In this document: piece by piece, positions 1-10,667 of the stretch
Layout: the number at the start of each line of letters is the position of its first letter
Numbering within the stretch: the stretch's first letter is position 1
Assembly (NCBI GenBank): GCA_002778195.1
Contig: PCDI01000006.1
Location: 1,183,950-1,247,949 of the forward strand
Reading direction: 5' to 3'
DNA: 64,000 nucleotides
Source: Raffaelea ambrosiae
Taxonomy: Eukaryota; Ascomycota; Sordariomycetes; Ophiostomatales; Ophiostomataceae
The notes under the pieces: model-generated
Database searches by the model: none
The model's input: the letters and a program-made list of their open reading frames with translations, nothing else
Told to the model about the DNA's origin: nothing
Made by a program: the position numbers and the translations under genes

Positions 1-554
1 TTGGCCCCCACCTCCCGCCCCCGTGCTGTTGTGCTAACTAGAAAAAGCGCTTCGATTGCTACTATTATTCGTATGCCATACAGCAGCTCCTACTCGGCGA
101 CGGAGAACAAGCTTTGTAAGTTGAACAAGGGGTGAAGCTGCTGTTTTCTATTGCTGGAGCGTAACATGTTCTAACAAACGCCTGGCCACTCTTTCCAGAC
201 AAAGTCGGCAACGTCATTCTTTGGACCGTCATTGAGCTGAGCGTCGGCATCCTTGCCGGTTCGCTGCCCTCGCTGCGGAAGCTGTTCAAGAGCCTGGCAA
301 GCGACCACAGCTCGCCGGGCCACTCGTACGCCAACGAACTGCACACTTTCGGCGGGACTGGAAGCAAGAGGCAGATCATCCCCGACAACCCGTACGACTG
401 TGAGCTCCAGATCACCGTGGAAGGGCGTGGAAAGAATGGCGGGCAGAACGGCAACGGCAGCGACCGCGGCGACCACGAAGACGATGACAGTACGCGCCGC
501 ATCATCAACGTGACCCGGAAATTCAACCAAGTGACCACGACAAAGGAAGTATAA
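1..554 (+). CDS. PTH11/SAT4-type rhodopsin-domain membrane protein, 3' part only
   Basis: The gene enters from the left edge, so only its last exons are present. An exon ending at 115 (probably beginning near 48 after an acceptor AAAAAG) reads ASIATIIRMPYSS and is spliced with donor GTAAGT (intron 116-198, acceptor CCAG) to an exon 199-554. Across that junction the protein reads KLYKVGNVILWTVIELSVG, followed by ILAGSLPSLRKLF. In the fungal rhodopsin-domain family this is the sixth and seventh membrane helices and the conserved end of the domain. A hydrophilic, Gly/Asn/Asp-rich cytoplasmic tail follows, ending at TAA 552-554. Members are seven-helix plasma-membrane proteins resembling the Magnaporthe receptor Pth11; most have no known ligand. 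Family call is confident; the exact left exon border and any specific role are not. Confidence 0.75.
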
Positions 555-1456
555 AGAGCGAAAGAAGAAAAAAAAGGGGGGGGGAGAGAGGGGGGGAGGG
601 AGGAAGGCTTCCGTCAAGGTGAACCGGTTATCTGTCAACACTAAAGGCACTGGACACTGCTAGGTGGCTATCGCCTTCTAAACTGTCTTGGTATTTTATC
701 TTCTGTTTCTGTCTTCTGTTTTTATTTCTGTTTTTGTGTGTATTGCCTATTTTCCTTCTTTTCCTGGCGCATAACTATACCATACTCGTTCCAGATGTAT
801 ACTAAGAGTGTCTTAGCCTCTACCCTGGCATCTGGCTGCAATCTACGACGTAGAAGCAACAGCTAGTCAGCGAAGTTGGTAACGATTGACTCAATTGAAA
901 TGCAGGCCGGCAGAGCCGGCGGGGATCCCCGCATCACCACCGAGAACGTATAAACATATCCGTGAGCTGCCAATGTGTCGATGACCACAGTTAGAGTCGT
1001 TGGGAATGAGTATTTCTGCTCGTCTGAACCCGGGAAAGCGCCGAGATCAACAGCAGGAGTAATCTGGCTGGTGTTCAGGGGGTGCATTTCCCCCCTGCAG
1101 TCTTTTATTACTATCGGTGGAGTGAAACTTGATAAACGGCTTTGATACCTCTCGCTTACTATAGTAGATAGGTCTTCGCTACCGGGTAGTTTATGGAAAC
1201 TGCGCCGCGCGCAGGTTCTTACGTCCAAGGGAATAGGGGTAATGCCTGTGTTGAGCATAGTCGATAGCTAGCTCTAGTACTGTAAACTACCGGTGATGCT
1301 AATGGAAATTTGGACATCATTAGTTGATGAGGACATCACGAATCAGATGGCCAAGAAAATAAGGTGGAGGATCAACTGGGAGGAAGAAGAAAAGAAGAGA
1401 GCTACCGAACCTACGTAGGGGAGGCTGTTTCACACAGCACACACGTAATTGTGCAT
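555..1456. other. spacer; no gene recognised
   Basis: A G-rich run near 565-600 and a T-rich stretch (660-770) follow the first gene. A 131-codon open frame lies on the minus strand at 863-1258; it has no recognisable domain, no clear splice partners and no start context I would trust, so it is at best a hypothetical gene or a decayed remnant. Confidence 0.4.
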
Positions 1457-1579
1457 CACGTGGACGGATACATGCAGCATTAGTTAAGTTCCGTGTGACG
1501 CACCACGTGCTCTCCCACGTGGTGCAGCCTTAGTGCACATCTTTCCTTAATGCACCTCAAAAAAAGTGAAAACCACGTG
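1457..1579. promoter_or_regulatory. cluster of four CACGTG E-boxes, two in a perfect inverted repeat
   Basis: CACGTG occurs at 1457-1462, 1504-1509, 1516-1521 and 1574-1579. The middle pair sits in a perfect 10-base inverted repeat (arms 1500-1509 and 1516-1525, six-base spacer). CACGTG is the known site of fungal bHLH factors (SREBP-like, Cbf1-like). Whether it serves the genes to the right is inference: no gene start is firmly placed within 1 kb. Confidence 0.5.
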
Positions 1580-1785
1580 ACCTCCATTTAGTGAACCACA
1601 TTTGACCTTTCAAGAATATCAAGCCCCCCCCTTTGTTTACCCCCACAGCTGCTCAGGCCTGAGTACAACTGGCATCAAAATATAAAACCATGGAGTCATC
1701 CATAAACGCCGAAAGTTGAGAGCTTACCAAGGCAATCCATGAGTTCTGCAGGCATACGACCACCCGACCAGAAGACCGCGGAATG

Positions 1786-2053
1786 CTGTAGCGGGCTTTG
1801 CAAGCACGGCCGGCCTTCCAGCGGGCATTCGACTTGCTTCCTGCTGACGAAGCTACACAGCGCCTCCAGTTTGCACGCGACATTGTGATCCAGAGAAAGG
1901 CGGCCGCAATGGAAGGGGAGATGTATCGACTAAACGCTTTCCAGCTGAGCGTCATCTGTGTAATTCCGTTGCACATACCGAGGGAACAGGCCGAGGCCGG
2001 CGAATTTGCTTTGGCTGGGATTTTTTCACAGACGGAAACTCTCGTCCGGATCT
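1786..2053 (+). other. coding-like block of unknown identity
   Basis: An open frame with coding-like composition (FDLLPADEATQRLQFARD, MEGEMYRLNAFQLSV, EAGEFALAGIFSQTET) ends at a good donor (GTAAGT, 2054). It could be an upstream exon of the HNH-like gene beginning at 2449, but splice phase does not match simply (this block ends one base into a codon; the next begins on a codon boundary). No family recognised. From 2054 to 2448 I see only AT-rich spacer. Confidence 0.2.
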
Positions 2054-2448
2054 GTAAGTTTCTCTAAAAAATGACTGCTCGCCTTTTCCTTTGCGACCGA
2101 TATTTACAAGGTGGTTTACTGATCGTCCCTGTCAGTTATGCTGATGAACTTGCCGAAATCGCTCCCTGCAACGCACGAAGACCGTATTCCGCGAAACAGT
2201 GCCGAAGTCCATTAGGATTTCACCGCGACATGTCAGTAAAATCGTATGGAAAATGTCACGTTCTTTTTTTTTTTTTTGAGGCGCATTAAGCTTCAAGAAC
2301 TCAATAATATTTTTTTGTATTGCAAATGATCATGTGATTATGTCAATTTCGAGAATTTCGAGTCTTACGGGGGCGTTCCTGTTCTTAACCCCTCATTCTC
2401 TCTTTGCGCCAGAGAAGACGTTCCACTATTAGTTTAACCACCATGTAG

Positions 2449-3375
2449 ACTGCGGATGAAGAAAACATCGGAGATGCTCGAGATGTCATCCTACACCCCG
2501 ATCTCTCGCTTATACAGCATAAGATTCTTATCAGTTTCATCGAACAAGCAGAAAGGCCGACCTTGGCTGCCCGTGAAGTCTTAAGAAGAGTCCAGGACAA
2601 TGCAGAACATTCCGTGGAAGGCATTCTCAGAGGCCTGTTGGATGACTGGCATAAGCTCGTTTCCACGGTCGCTCGTTCCACTCCCGATCCGGCCTCGGAT
2701 CCGGGTTTCACAGACCTCCTCTACCATCGCGACAAATCACGGTGTGTTTTGATACCACCCGAAAATCACAAACTGGAGCTTGTTCCACCAGAGCCGACAG
2801 TCATCATGCCGCCGTCTCTGGCGCGTCTCATCAAAGACGAAAACGGTCCACTGCGCTCGCTCATGGATGCATTCGTAACCCCATCTGGCACCTCCCGGCT
2901 ACTGGACCGCCTCTCCGACACACGTGCTCGGGGCATGCTCGCCAACAGCTGGCTTTTGTCACCACAAGTGAGCTGTGCCTTTCGAAGTGGCCACCTACAG
3001 GTCATACCTCGTTCCATAAGATGGGAAAATTCTGGACGAGCCGCAGTCGATGTGCCAGGTGAAGCTGGTGTTAGAGTGTGTGCTTTTATTACATCTTTCC
3101 CTTCTCTGTTCCCGTGTACAGCCTATTAAATGAGAAAAAGTACCATATCCTGAGACTCCAACCCGAGCCATATCAAGCCGACATTTCTCTGGCAGACGGC
3201 TCTTGTCTACCCCACGATGACTTGCTGCCTTTCCATGTACACACCGAGAACACAGAACAGTATCCTCTACCCGACCCGTTTCTTCTCAAAATTCATTGCA
3301 GATTCGTCAATGCTCTTCATCAATATCGTATCGAGGAATCGATCGCCAATGGCTGGCCGCAACGACAACCTGTGT
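2449..3375 (+). CDS. HNH-nuclease-like (HNH_2 type, degenerate) protein or N-terminal module
   Basis: The frame opens after an acceptor-like TAG at 2446-2448 and runs to about 3077. After a short intron (acceptor at 3120-3121) it continues from 3122 to about 3375. The order of features matches the fungal HNH_2 family: YHRDKSRCVL (normally RDG..C..TG), then DENGPLRSLMDAF, then NSWLLSPQVSCAFRSGHL (normally NGLLL...H.AFD.G), then a C-terminal PLPDPFLLKIHCRFVNAL helix. The metal-ligand histidines expected in the central motif are not visible, so it is probably not an active nuclease. The consensus donor GTGAGT at 3376 joins this frame in phase to the kinase-like block from 3443, so both may be one gene. 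The N-terminus is unresolved. The first internal donor is uncertain: the only one that keeps phase gives a 44-base intron. Confidence 0.5.
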
Positions 3376-4323
3376 GTGAGTATCGAAATAAGGCATTCTC
3401 TCTCCTCTCTTCCTTCCCTTCTCTTAACAAATGCTACTACAGCGTACTTGGACCGTTCAGTCCAGTTCATCCTCCGACATCTCTGTCCTCTGGTGCCCAA
3501 ATTCATTCGCACATATTTCTGGCAACGCCTTTTTCAGGCAGGCCAGATGCGATACCCGCCAGACATCTCCAATGTTGTGCAGCAGCTTCCCTTTGGATTA
3601 TACGCCAAGAGCTGTGGTCGGTCGCGGTACAACGAGCCCAGGGCACTCCAGCTTCTCCAGCGGCATGCGCCGTCCATCCCAGCGCCACGTCTCATCGATG
3701 ACTTCCGGATGACACCGGCTTACGCCCACGATCGTGGATATGAAAACGAATACATGGACTGGTTTGTCATGACGGCCGTGCCAGGCGAGCGGGTGGAAAA
3801 TGTACTCTACCGCATGACCTACGCAGAGCGGCAGCGCCTGGCTGATGACATCTCCGCCACACTCGACAGCATGCACAAGATTCCCAACACCGCGCCCTTC
3901 CTCTTCAACAGCGTGTTGGGCGGGCCGATCTTGGATCGGCGCCTTGGAGGTGGCGTGAACGGCTGCGGTCCTTACAACAGTGAGTCTGATATGAACGGGC
4001 AGTTGGCCAGGGGAATTCCAGAGTCCTACCTACGCCAGAATGTGCCGAAAGCCTTTATGCGCTCGCACCAGTCTGTTTTGACACATGGGGACCTTTTCCT
4101 CTCCAACGTGCTTGTGGTCCAGGGTGTCTTTTCTGGTCTGATCGATTGGGAGGAGGCCGCATTTATGCCCTCGTACTGGGACTTTGTGAAAGCGATGCGG
4201 ACATCACTGAGCAAGCCAGACGTGCAAAGCCTCTACCGCCTCATATGGGGCCATGACTTTGATGAGGAGCTTGAGACGGAGATGTGGCTCTGGCAATGTT
4301 TTCCGTTTGGCGGACCAGAGTAG
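3349..4323 (+). CDS. APH-type phosphotransferase (aminoglycoside phosphotransferase/choline kinase fold)
   Basis: The main exon is 3443-4323, preceded by an intron with branch point CTTAAC and acceptor CTACAG. It encodes ILRHLCPLVPKFIRTYFWQ, a Gly/Asn-rich middle, then the kinase signature LTHGDLFLSNVL (catalytic loop, HGD....N) and SGLIDWEEAAFMPSYWDF (metal-binding IDWE), close to the C-terminus. Fungal members are cytosolic proteins of mostly unknown small-molecule substrate; resistance to aminoglycosides should not be assumed. Two starts are possible: ATG 3349 with donor GTGTGA at 3374 (an independent gene), or fusion to the upstream HNH-like frame through the consensus donor GTGAGT at 3376. 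The family is confident, the 5' end is not. Stop TAG at 4321-4323. Confidence 0.7.
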   Translation: MAGRNDNLCVSIEIRHSLSSLPSLLLTNATTAYLDRSVQFILRHLCPLVPKFIRTYFWQRLFQAGQMRYPPDISNVVQQLPFGLYAKSCGRSRYNEPRALQLLQRHAPSIPAPRLIDDFRMTPAYAHDRGYENEYMDWFVMTAVPGERVENVLYRMTYAERQRLADDISATLDSMHKIPNTAPFLFNSVLGGPILDRRLGGGVNGCGPYNSESDMNGQLARGIPESYLRQNVPKAFMRSHQSVLTHGDLFLSNVLVVQGVFSGLIDWEEAAFMPSYWDFVKAMRTSLSKPDVQSLYRLIWGHDFDEELETEMWLWQCFPFGGPE

Positions 4324-4623
4324 TCGGAGGTCTTACTGTGAATTGCAGTAGAATACGTTTTTAAAAACAAACTACCGGAATTTCTCCATCCTTGACATTT
4401 TAGCCATGTAATACCGAGAAGTTTAATGTATGTGATATTTTTATCTAAGCTTTGAAAATTTAGTTTTGAAGTCATGGTTGGATTGTTGTACGAGAAAGAA
4501 AATATTTATGGGGATGAAATTCATTACTAAATATGGTAAAAATGTCAGAAAAGAATTATAACCATAGTATGCTTCAAAAAGTAAAAGTCAAGATTAATAA
4601 TCTGCTTTCGAGTAAGGCGTTAC
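4324..4623. other. AT-rich convergent 3' spacer
   Basis: Roughly 300 AT-rich bases separate the stop of the kinase-like gene from the stop of the transporter on the opposite strand. I see no gene here, only likely 3' untranslated sequence. Confidence 0.5.
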
Positions 4624-6734
4624 TTATGCTGCTGCATCGTGGGCTTTGACCTCGAGATCTGGATTCCTCTTTGTTGCCACCTCGGCTGCGTGATTCTCCT
4701 TCTCATTGTCTTCGGGCGACTTGTTCTCTTCCAGCTTGGCATCATCTACATGATCCAGGTTTAGTGTTTTCAGCGCAAACATAACGAAGAGCATGATGCC
4801 CAGAGACACAGTCGCAGCAATGGCCAGCAACTGTTGTGTCTCCCGGTATGCCCGATCGATGGCTGCTCTCGTCGCCGTTCCCTTGGGAAATGTTTTCGCC
4901 ACAACCATGGACCCATAGATCTGCTTGGCCTTGTCCTTGTCCGACGCGGGAAGGTATCGAAGCAGCTTCTCTGGCAGTACGTTGTTCCAGATGCCGCCGC
5001 CCACCGTCGTTCCAATGGAGCTGCCGAAGCTCATGGAGGCGTAAAAGACACCCGTGACAACCGGAACATCCTCGATGGCCACCAGGGCCTGGATCGAGAC
5101 CTGCGCAGCCGTGGAAAAGAAGGCGCGTCCCAGACCAACCAGTGTCTTGGCCGTGACAAAGGAGGGCGTGTTGGCGATGTTGCCGCCCGGCATGTCGACC
5201 ATGTAGATCATGATGCCCTGGCCCAGCACCATCATCGGCACACCTACATACACCCACATTTGTGTGCGTCGCGTGTATTTCATGAGAATGCCGACCACGA
5301 CCGAGCCGATCTGGAAGGCCACACGGAGGGCATTGCTGTTTGGTCAGCACAAACATCCCCGTCACAAGACGACAGACGTGAATCTGGTCAACAAGAAAGG
5401 CTGCTTACTCGACCCGCGTGGCCTGCCCGGCCGTCATGCCGCCCGCCACTTGCAGATAACTGGGGTAAAACAAGGAAAAGCAAGCATAGTGGAAGAAGTC
5501 CAGCATGGACAGCACGCAGGCCGCCACCACCGTACGCTCCCGGACCATGCGAAACGGGATGAACGGATCCCGGGCATAGCGGACCTCCCACAGCAGAAAG
5601 ACGCCAAACAGAACGACCCCCACCACCAGCATGGCAATGTACCCGCCATCGGACCATTTCTCGGCAGTGCTGCCGGAGCCGGTCAAGGTCAGCGGAATCA
5701 GGGCCAGGGCTAGACTGGCCACGAGGAGGAAGGCGCCCAGCAAGTCCAGATCGTACCAGAGCACATGCCATAGACCGTGCGGTGTGATGGACGCGGACGT
5801 CGTCTGGCCCGATCGGCGGAAGCCGTTGCGTGCGGCGCGGCGTTGCAGGATGTACAGCGTCAGCACCAGGGGCAGCGAGCAAAAGGGCAGGATGGCGGCC
5901 CACATGCCGTAGCCCCAGCGCCAGGTGGAGTGCGCCAGCACGCCGTCGGCAATGACGGTGCCCAGATACAGGGCGGGGACGGTGGTGATCGTTTCGGGCA
6001 GCGACGTCCACAGGCCACGGTTGATGATGCTGGTGGTGTCGGCGATGAAGACCTGCATCATGATCACATAGCCCGTGCCGCCGATGGCGTCAAAGATTTC
6101 ACCAGCCTGGAGGAGTCGTACAGCGTGTCAATGATTGAACAGAAAACGGGGAAGAGGCCAGTTTTGTCCGGACGCACAAAGTAGGTTCCTATGTTGGCGC
6201 TGGCCGCCATGAGGATCGACGACAAGACATTGGCTCCGATCGAGGCCACCAGGCCTTCGGCTCGTCCGAACACCTAGGGACCGAGCCCGCGCACGTTAGT
6301 ACAAAAGAGGCACACAAGGCTTGGTGTTCTGTTCTGTCCAGTGCCAACCCCAACCTACGTTTGAAAACTTGGCCATGATCGGGAACGTGACAATGGCGGT
6401 GATTGTGCTCACCACGTTGGCTGTGGTGAGGGCCGAGTGCTTCTTGAAGGCGCTGGTGGCATACGGCGTGTACGTCTTGACCGCATTGTCCGCGAAGCGG
6501 ATAATGAAGGTCGTGGTGAACAGTCTGTGGTCGTCAGTCAATGTCAAGAACAGGACAACCGCAACTGTCGCGCTTGGCCTACCCGGCGTAGGCAACGTAG
6601 AGGTCGCGTTTCGACCACGACTGCCGCAGCACAGCGGCGTTGTCTACGTGCTCAACTGCGTCCCCAGCACGGTCGACGCCGTCGCTTTGCGTGCGTGCTG
6701 TCCCATTTGTTGGATTGCCCATGTTGTTTTCCAT
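4624..6734 (-). CDS. siderophore-iron-transporter-type MFS permease
   Basis: Five exons splice in phase: 6734-6583, 6524-6359, 6273-6178, 6106-5409 and 5335-4624, giving 607 residues, the usual length for 14-helix Sit/Mir transporters. After a hydrophilic N-terminus come QSWSKRDLYVAYAGLF, TYTPYATSAFKKHSALTTA, VFGRAEGLVASIGAN, AGEIFDAIGGTGYVIMM and QVFIADTTSIINRGLW, all in the order and spacing typical of fungal siderophore:H+ symporters. The C-terminal exon has the last helices (FVTAKTLVGLGRAFFSTAAQ, GTTVGGGIWNNVLPE) and a charged tail. The expected role is uptake of ferric siderophores at the plasma membrane, or export of a small molecule, since some relatives have drifted. No siderophore synthetase is nearby. 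ATG 6734 was chosen because it gives the shortest N-terminus that keeps the first splice in phase. Confidence 0.88.
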
Positions 6735-7653
6735 TTTTTGGTGCACGGCGTCTGTGCCTTGTTTCTCTGGTCTGCTTTGCTACTTCTTGTCTGGCACATG
6801 TTCTGCGCTTCTTTAATAGTTTCCCACCCGACCCAAGAACACTACAATTCCAAGACCGCCCCCACAGATGCACACTGAAAGGATACATGATCATCTAACG
6901 AGAACGTCTTGGTGTGAGGTGAGCACGGACTTGGCGGCGTGAATCCGACGCGTACATCACAGCTCACGCCGAGCCTTCTTTTGATCATGACGTCGTATTG
7001 TGCTATTGGGAATGTTGGGATCATGGTTGGGGCGTGGTTCCAGAGCATGACTCTCTCGCTTAAAAAAACGTGGGGGATTGTGCGACGCGTAGGGACGCCA
7101 CGGGATTCTGATTCTAGACCGTGGTCTCCGTAATTTGTAGCGTGATTCCTTGGTGGTGTAGTATTCATCACGGACGTGGCTGCTTGGCTGCTTTTCCATC
7201 CTCGGCTCAGCCAGTATACACAACCATGTATTGCCAAGTTCTTGCCATGTGGAAAAAAAGAAAAGAACAAAAAAACAAAAAAAAACACTCATCTTTTTGA
7301 GCCCGTACAACCGGGAGGACGGATATATCCAACTGCTTGGCACCATGCAGTCGGGACGCCAAGGACAGGGGACCTCGGGTAGTTTGTTTACGTTCTTACG
7401 TATCGGACTGTGATCCACAGCAGAGACTTCTGACCACGGAACGAAAAACACAGCTCATGCGGTGGAGCATCTTACACTTTCCACCCGTCACGACGAGCCA
7501 GCCCTCGTTTTCGTTTGGGAACCCCCAAGCGATTGGCATACGCCGGAAACATCCGGAGCCGACGACGAGACGCGGTGCGGCAAGGGAGTCCTAGCAGGAT
7601 GGACAGTTCATACTCGTTGCTCAATTGCATGCTAGTGGATGGCTTGTTCTTCT
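6735..7653. other. spacer; no gene recognised
   Basis: This is promoter side of the transporter and 3' side of the aldo-keto reductase. It contains A-rich runs near 7250-7290. Overlapping open frames on both strands lack any domain and look like chance. Confidence 0.4.
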
Positions 7654-8781
7654 TTACAGGGCGGCCCCGTCCAGACCCGTATAGAGCTTGTAGCCAAAAT
7701 CCGCGCTGGGGTCGTTGAAGCGGGCCTTCTGGTCCATCGTTGCTATCTGTTCCAAGTCTTCGCCGTCGAGCGGAATCTGGTCGGCCTGTGCATTCTCGCG
7801 AATCTGCCACTCGATTGTGCTCTTGGGGATGACGCTGCGGCCATGGACCACGCCCCAGGCAAGGGCAACCTGGATAGCCGTCTTGCCATGCTTTGTCGCC
7901 ACGTTTTTCAGCACGGGATGGTCCACCAGACGTCCCATGTTGGCCACCGCCTTGGCCCACGACACGTTGCGGTAGAAGGGGTTGAGGTTCCCGCAGGGGC
8001 TGAACTGTATAATATGGATGCCACGGGCATGGTGCCACTCGACAAAATCTGCTTGCTGAAGATACGGATGCACTTCCATCTGGTGGACGGCGGGGACCTG
8101 GACCATGGGTGTCAGTACACAGCCCGACAATCTCGATCGTTCTTTGGGACGCATTGGGGAACACGACGCAGCCGCTCACCACGCTCCCCTCCTGGAGGAT
8201 CTGCTCGATCTCGGTCTGGCTAAAGTTCGACACGCCGATGGCCTTGGTCTTGCCGGTACGGAGGAGCTTCTCCATCGCCTTCCACGTCTCGACGTACGGT
8301 GTCGGGTCGGTGATCATCTTCCCGTTCGCGTCCAAAGGCAGAAAGTCCGGTCCGCGCAAGAAGGAGCACGGGTAGTGCATCAGGTACAGGTCGACATAGT
8401 CCGTGTCAAGGTCCTTCAGAGACGCGTCCAAGGCAGGCTCCACGTCGTCGGGGTGGTGCGCGTTGCACCAGAGCTTCGTGGTCAGGAAAATCTGGTCGCG
8501 CGGCACGCCGCTTTTCTTGATGCCCTGCCCGACTTGCCGCTCTGTTCCATAGCTGAGGGAGTGGTCGGATGAGTCACAGAGTCTTGAACTCGAGCATCCA
8601 TGCATACAAAAACATACTTGTGCGCCGTGTCAATGTGCCGATAGCCACACTTCAGAGCCGTCAGCACCGAGTGTTCTTGCTCGTCGGGGTCTTGGAATGT
8701 GCCGAGGCCAATGGCAGGGATTCTCTGGCCGGTGTTCAAGGTGTGTGCCTTGCCAGTGTAGAGGCCCAGACCCGATGCCAT
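7654..8781 (-). CDS. aldo-keto reductase
   Basis: Three exons (8781-8618, 8552-8180, 8097-7654) splice in phase to 326 residues, the standard AKR length. The catalytic tetrad is visible: Asp51 and Tyr56 in HIDTAHNYGTE, Lys81 in TTKLW, His114 in YVDLYLMHYP. The AKR signatures GVSNFSQTEIEQIL and VPKST-like VIPKSTIEWQIREN (NADP-binding) are present. Enzymes of this type reduce aldehydes or ketoses with NADPH in the cytosol; the fungal members closest in pattern include xylose/glycerol-type reductases. It faces the SDR at 9655 across a shared 870-base promoter region, and a sugar-type transporter and a Zn2Cys6 factor follow, so a role in polyol or sugar interconversion is a fair inference. ATG 8781 is preferred over an upstream in-frame ATG because the protein then starts like other members. 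Confidence 0.88.
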
Positions 8782-9654
8782 ATTGCGTTCTTGCGAATGG
8801 TGCTTTGGTGCGCACGATGTGGCCGATGGCGCAACGAGGGGATGGTTCGGGGGCTGTATTCTCGCTTGACCCATACACGGGACTTGTGGCCTCTTGAACA
8901 CGAAGAGTGTCCTGTGCACGTCCTGGCCCTTTCATTCCCTTGTCTTTTTAAAGACCCTGCTTGCATTCGAGTCCCGACACACATCAAAGTGCGGGGCTGG
9001 GGCAGGCAATCGAGACACGCGACTTGGAAACGGCCTCGGATGTTCCTCAGTTGGGATGTCCGTGATTTTCCCAGGAGAACCCATACTCAGACTTTACAGG
9101 AGGCTTCCTGCTGTTCTGTCTAGTCGCTGAGATCTTAGGAAGTGTCTCTTGACAAGTTTCATGGCTTCGGGACATAGGCCACCTTAAACTTGCATCTGCT
9201 TGTCGCATCGCAACGATGCCTTCACACTGGCCAGTTTTGTGCGTCTGTTTCACCGCTGGACCCATTTGGAGATAACGCGTCCACCCCTATTTGGAGATAG
9301 CACGTCAACCAGCGGAGCCCTGCTGCAACCGCAATGGATTCCTTCGTGGGCCAGATCGGCAGAGCCGGCGTATTGGTGGGTCGTTTTCGGACTTTCCTCA
9401 AGTAGCAGCCTGCGATGCTGGCAGTGGAGGAATGGGACGGTCCCGTCCCGAACGGGGGGAGATGGATTGGAAGAGGAACAACACCCATCCGCTACTCGAG
9501 TAGTGGATCAAGGGTCCGGATCTTGTCCGTTTCCCTCGTTTGTTTTTCTATTTTGCATTTTCGTCTGGCATTAGGGTTATCTGCGCACCCTCCCTCCAAA
9601 TTGTTCACGGGCCCGTTAATCGCTCACGATCACAACCGCCACACCACTGCTACC
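8782..9654. promoter_or_regulatory. divergent promoter region of the AKR and SDR genes, with an 11-base direct repeat
   Basis: ATTTGGAGATA occurs at 9264-9274 and again at 9289-9299, each followed by a CGTC-containing block (25-base period). The placement, about 360 bases from the SDR start and 480 from the AKR start, would suit an operator used by both genes. No gene is seen in the interval. Confidence 0.4.
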
Positions 9655-10667
9655 ATGGCCCTCAATCCCCTCAACGGCGGCAATTTCATCCACAACAGCA
9701 CCCGCCATGCGGACGGGGGCTCGTTCCTCAAGAGGCTCTCGCTTGTGGACAAGACAGCCATCATCAGCGGGTCTGGCGGCGGGATTGGGTTTGCGGTCGC
9801 CACGGCCTACGCGGAGCTGGGCTGCAACATCGCCATCTGGTACAACAGCAACAAGGCGGCGGAGGAGAAGGCCGAGGCCCTCGGGAAGCAGTACAATGTG
9901 AAATGTGAGAGCCGTAGAGTCCGCTGGTTCCGTGCTTCTCCCGCTGCTCTTCTTTCTGACGCGCCACAGGCAAGGCGTACAAGGTGGACGTGCGTTCCTA
10001 CGAAGAGGTGGAAAAAGCCATCAACTTGGCCGTGGAAGAATTCAATGGCCGCCTCGATATCTTTGTCGCCAACGCGGGTATCCCCTGGATCAAGGGCCCG
10101 ATGGTGGACGGCCCGATCGACCACTACCGGGACGTGGTGGCCACCGACCTCGACGGCACGTACTATTGCGCCAAGGTGGCCGCGCAGCACTGGCGCCGCC
10201 AGAAGCTGGAGGGCACCACACTGACCGGCCAGCCGCTCGTCAACTATACGTCGGGCAGCTTTATTGCCACAGCCTCCATGAGTGGGCTCATCGTCAACGT
10301 GCCGCAGCTGCAGGCCGCATACAACGCGGCCAAAGCCGGCGTCATCCACCTGTGCCGGAGTCTTGCTGTGGAGTGGGCCCAGTTTGCACGGGCCAACTCT
10401 GTCTCGCCGGGATACATCATCACGGAGATCTCCAACTTCCTGCCGCAGGACATCAAAGACATGTGGAAAGACAAGATCCCTCTCGGGTAAGCTTCCTCTC
10501 TTGCTCCCTTTGTGCGGAATGCTGAATAATGACAACGTGTCTTGCGATCTAGTCGTGAAGGCGAGCCCCATGAGCTGCAAGGCGCGTATGTGTATCTGGC
10601 CTCGGATGCCTCCACCTACAGCACGGGCTCCAATCTCGTTGTTGATGGTGGCTACGTGATACCATAG
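9655..10667 (+). CDS. short-chain dehydrogenase/reductase of the L-xylulose/sorbose/mannitol reductase type
   Basis: Exons 9655-9904, 9970-10486 and 10553-10667 give 293 residues. The dinucleotide motif is SGSGGGIG (residues 38-45), NAG lies at 118-120, and the active-site YNAAK at 201-205 with the catalytic serine in TASMSG. The C-terminus ends with GSNLVVDGGYVIP, typical of classical SDRs. The stretch VNYTSGSFIATASMSGLIVN and PGYIITEISNF resemble fungal NADP-dependent mannitol 2-dehydrogenases and L-xylulose or sorbose reductases, which interconvert ketoses and polyols in the cytosol. The insertion around residues 160-175 is longer than in most members. It sits between a divergent AKR and a co-directional sugar-type MFS gene, supporting polyol metabolism. 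Exact substrate is not decided by the sequence. Confidence 0.87.

Noticed and set aside
4624..6734. Calling the siderophore-type transporter part of a siderophore biosynthesis cluster
   Set aside because: No non-ribosomal peptide synthetase, ornithine monooxygenase or acyltransferase of that pathway lies nearby.
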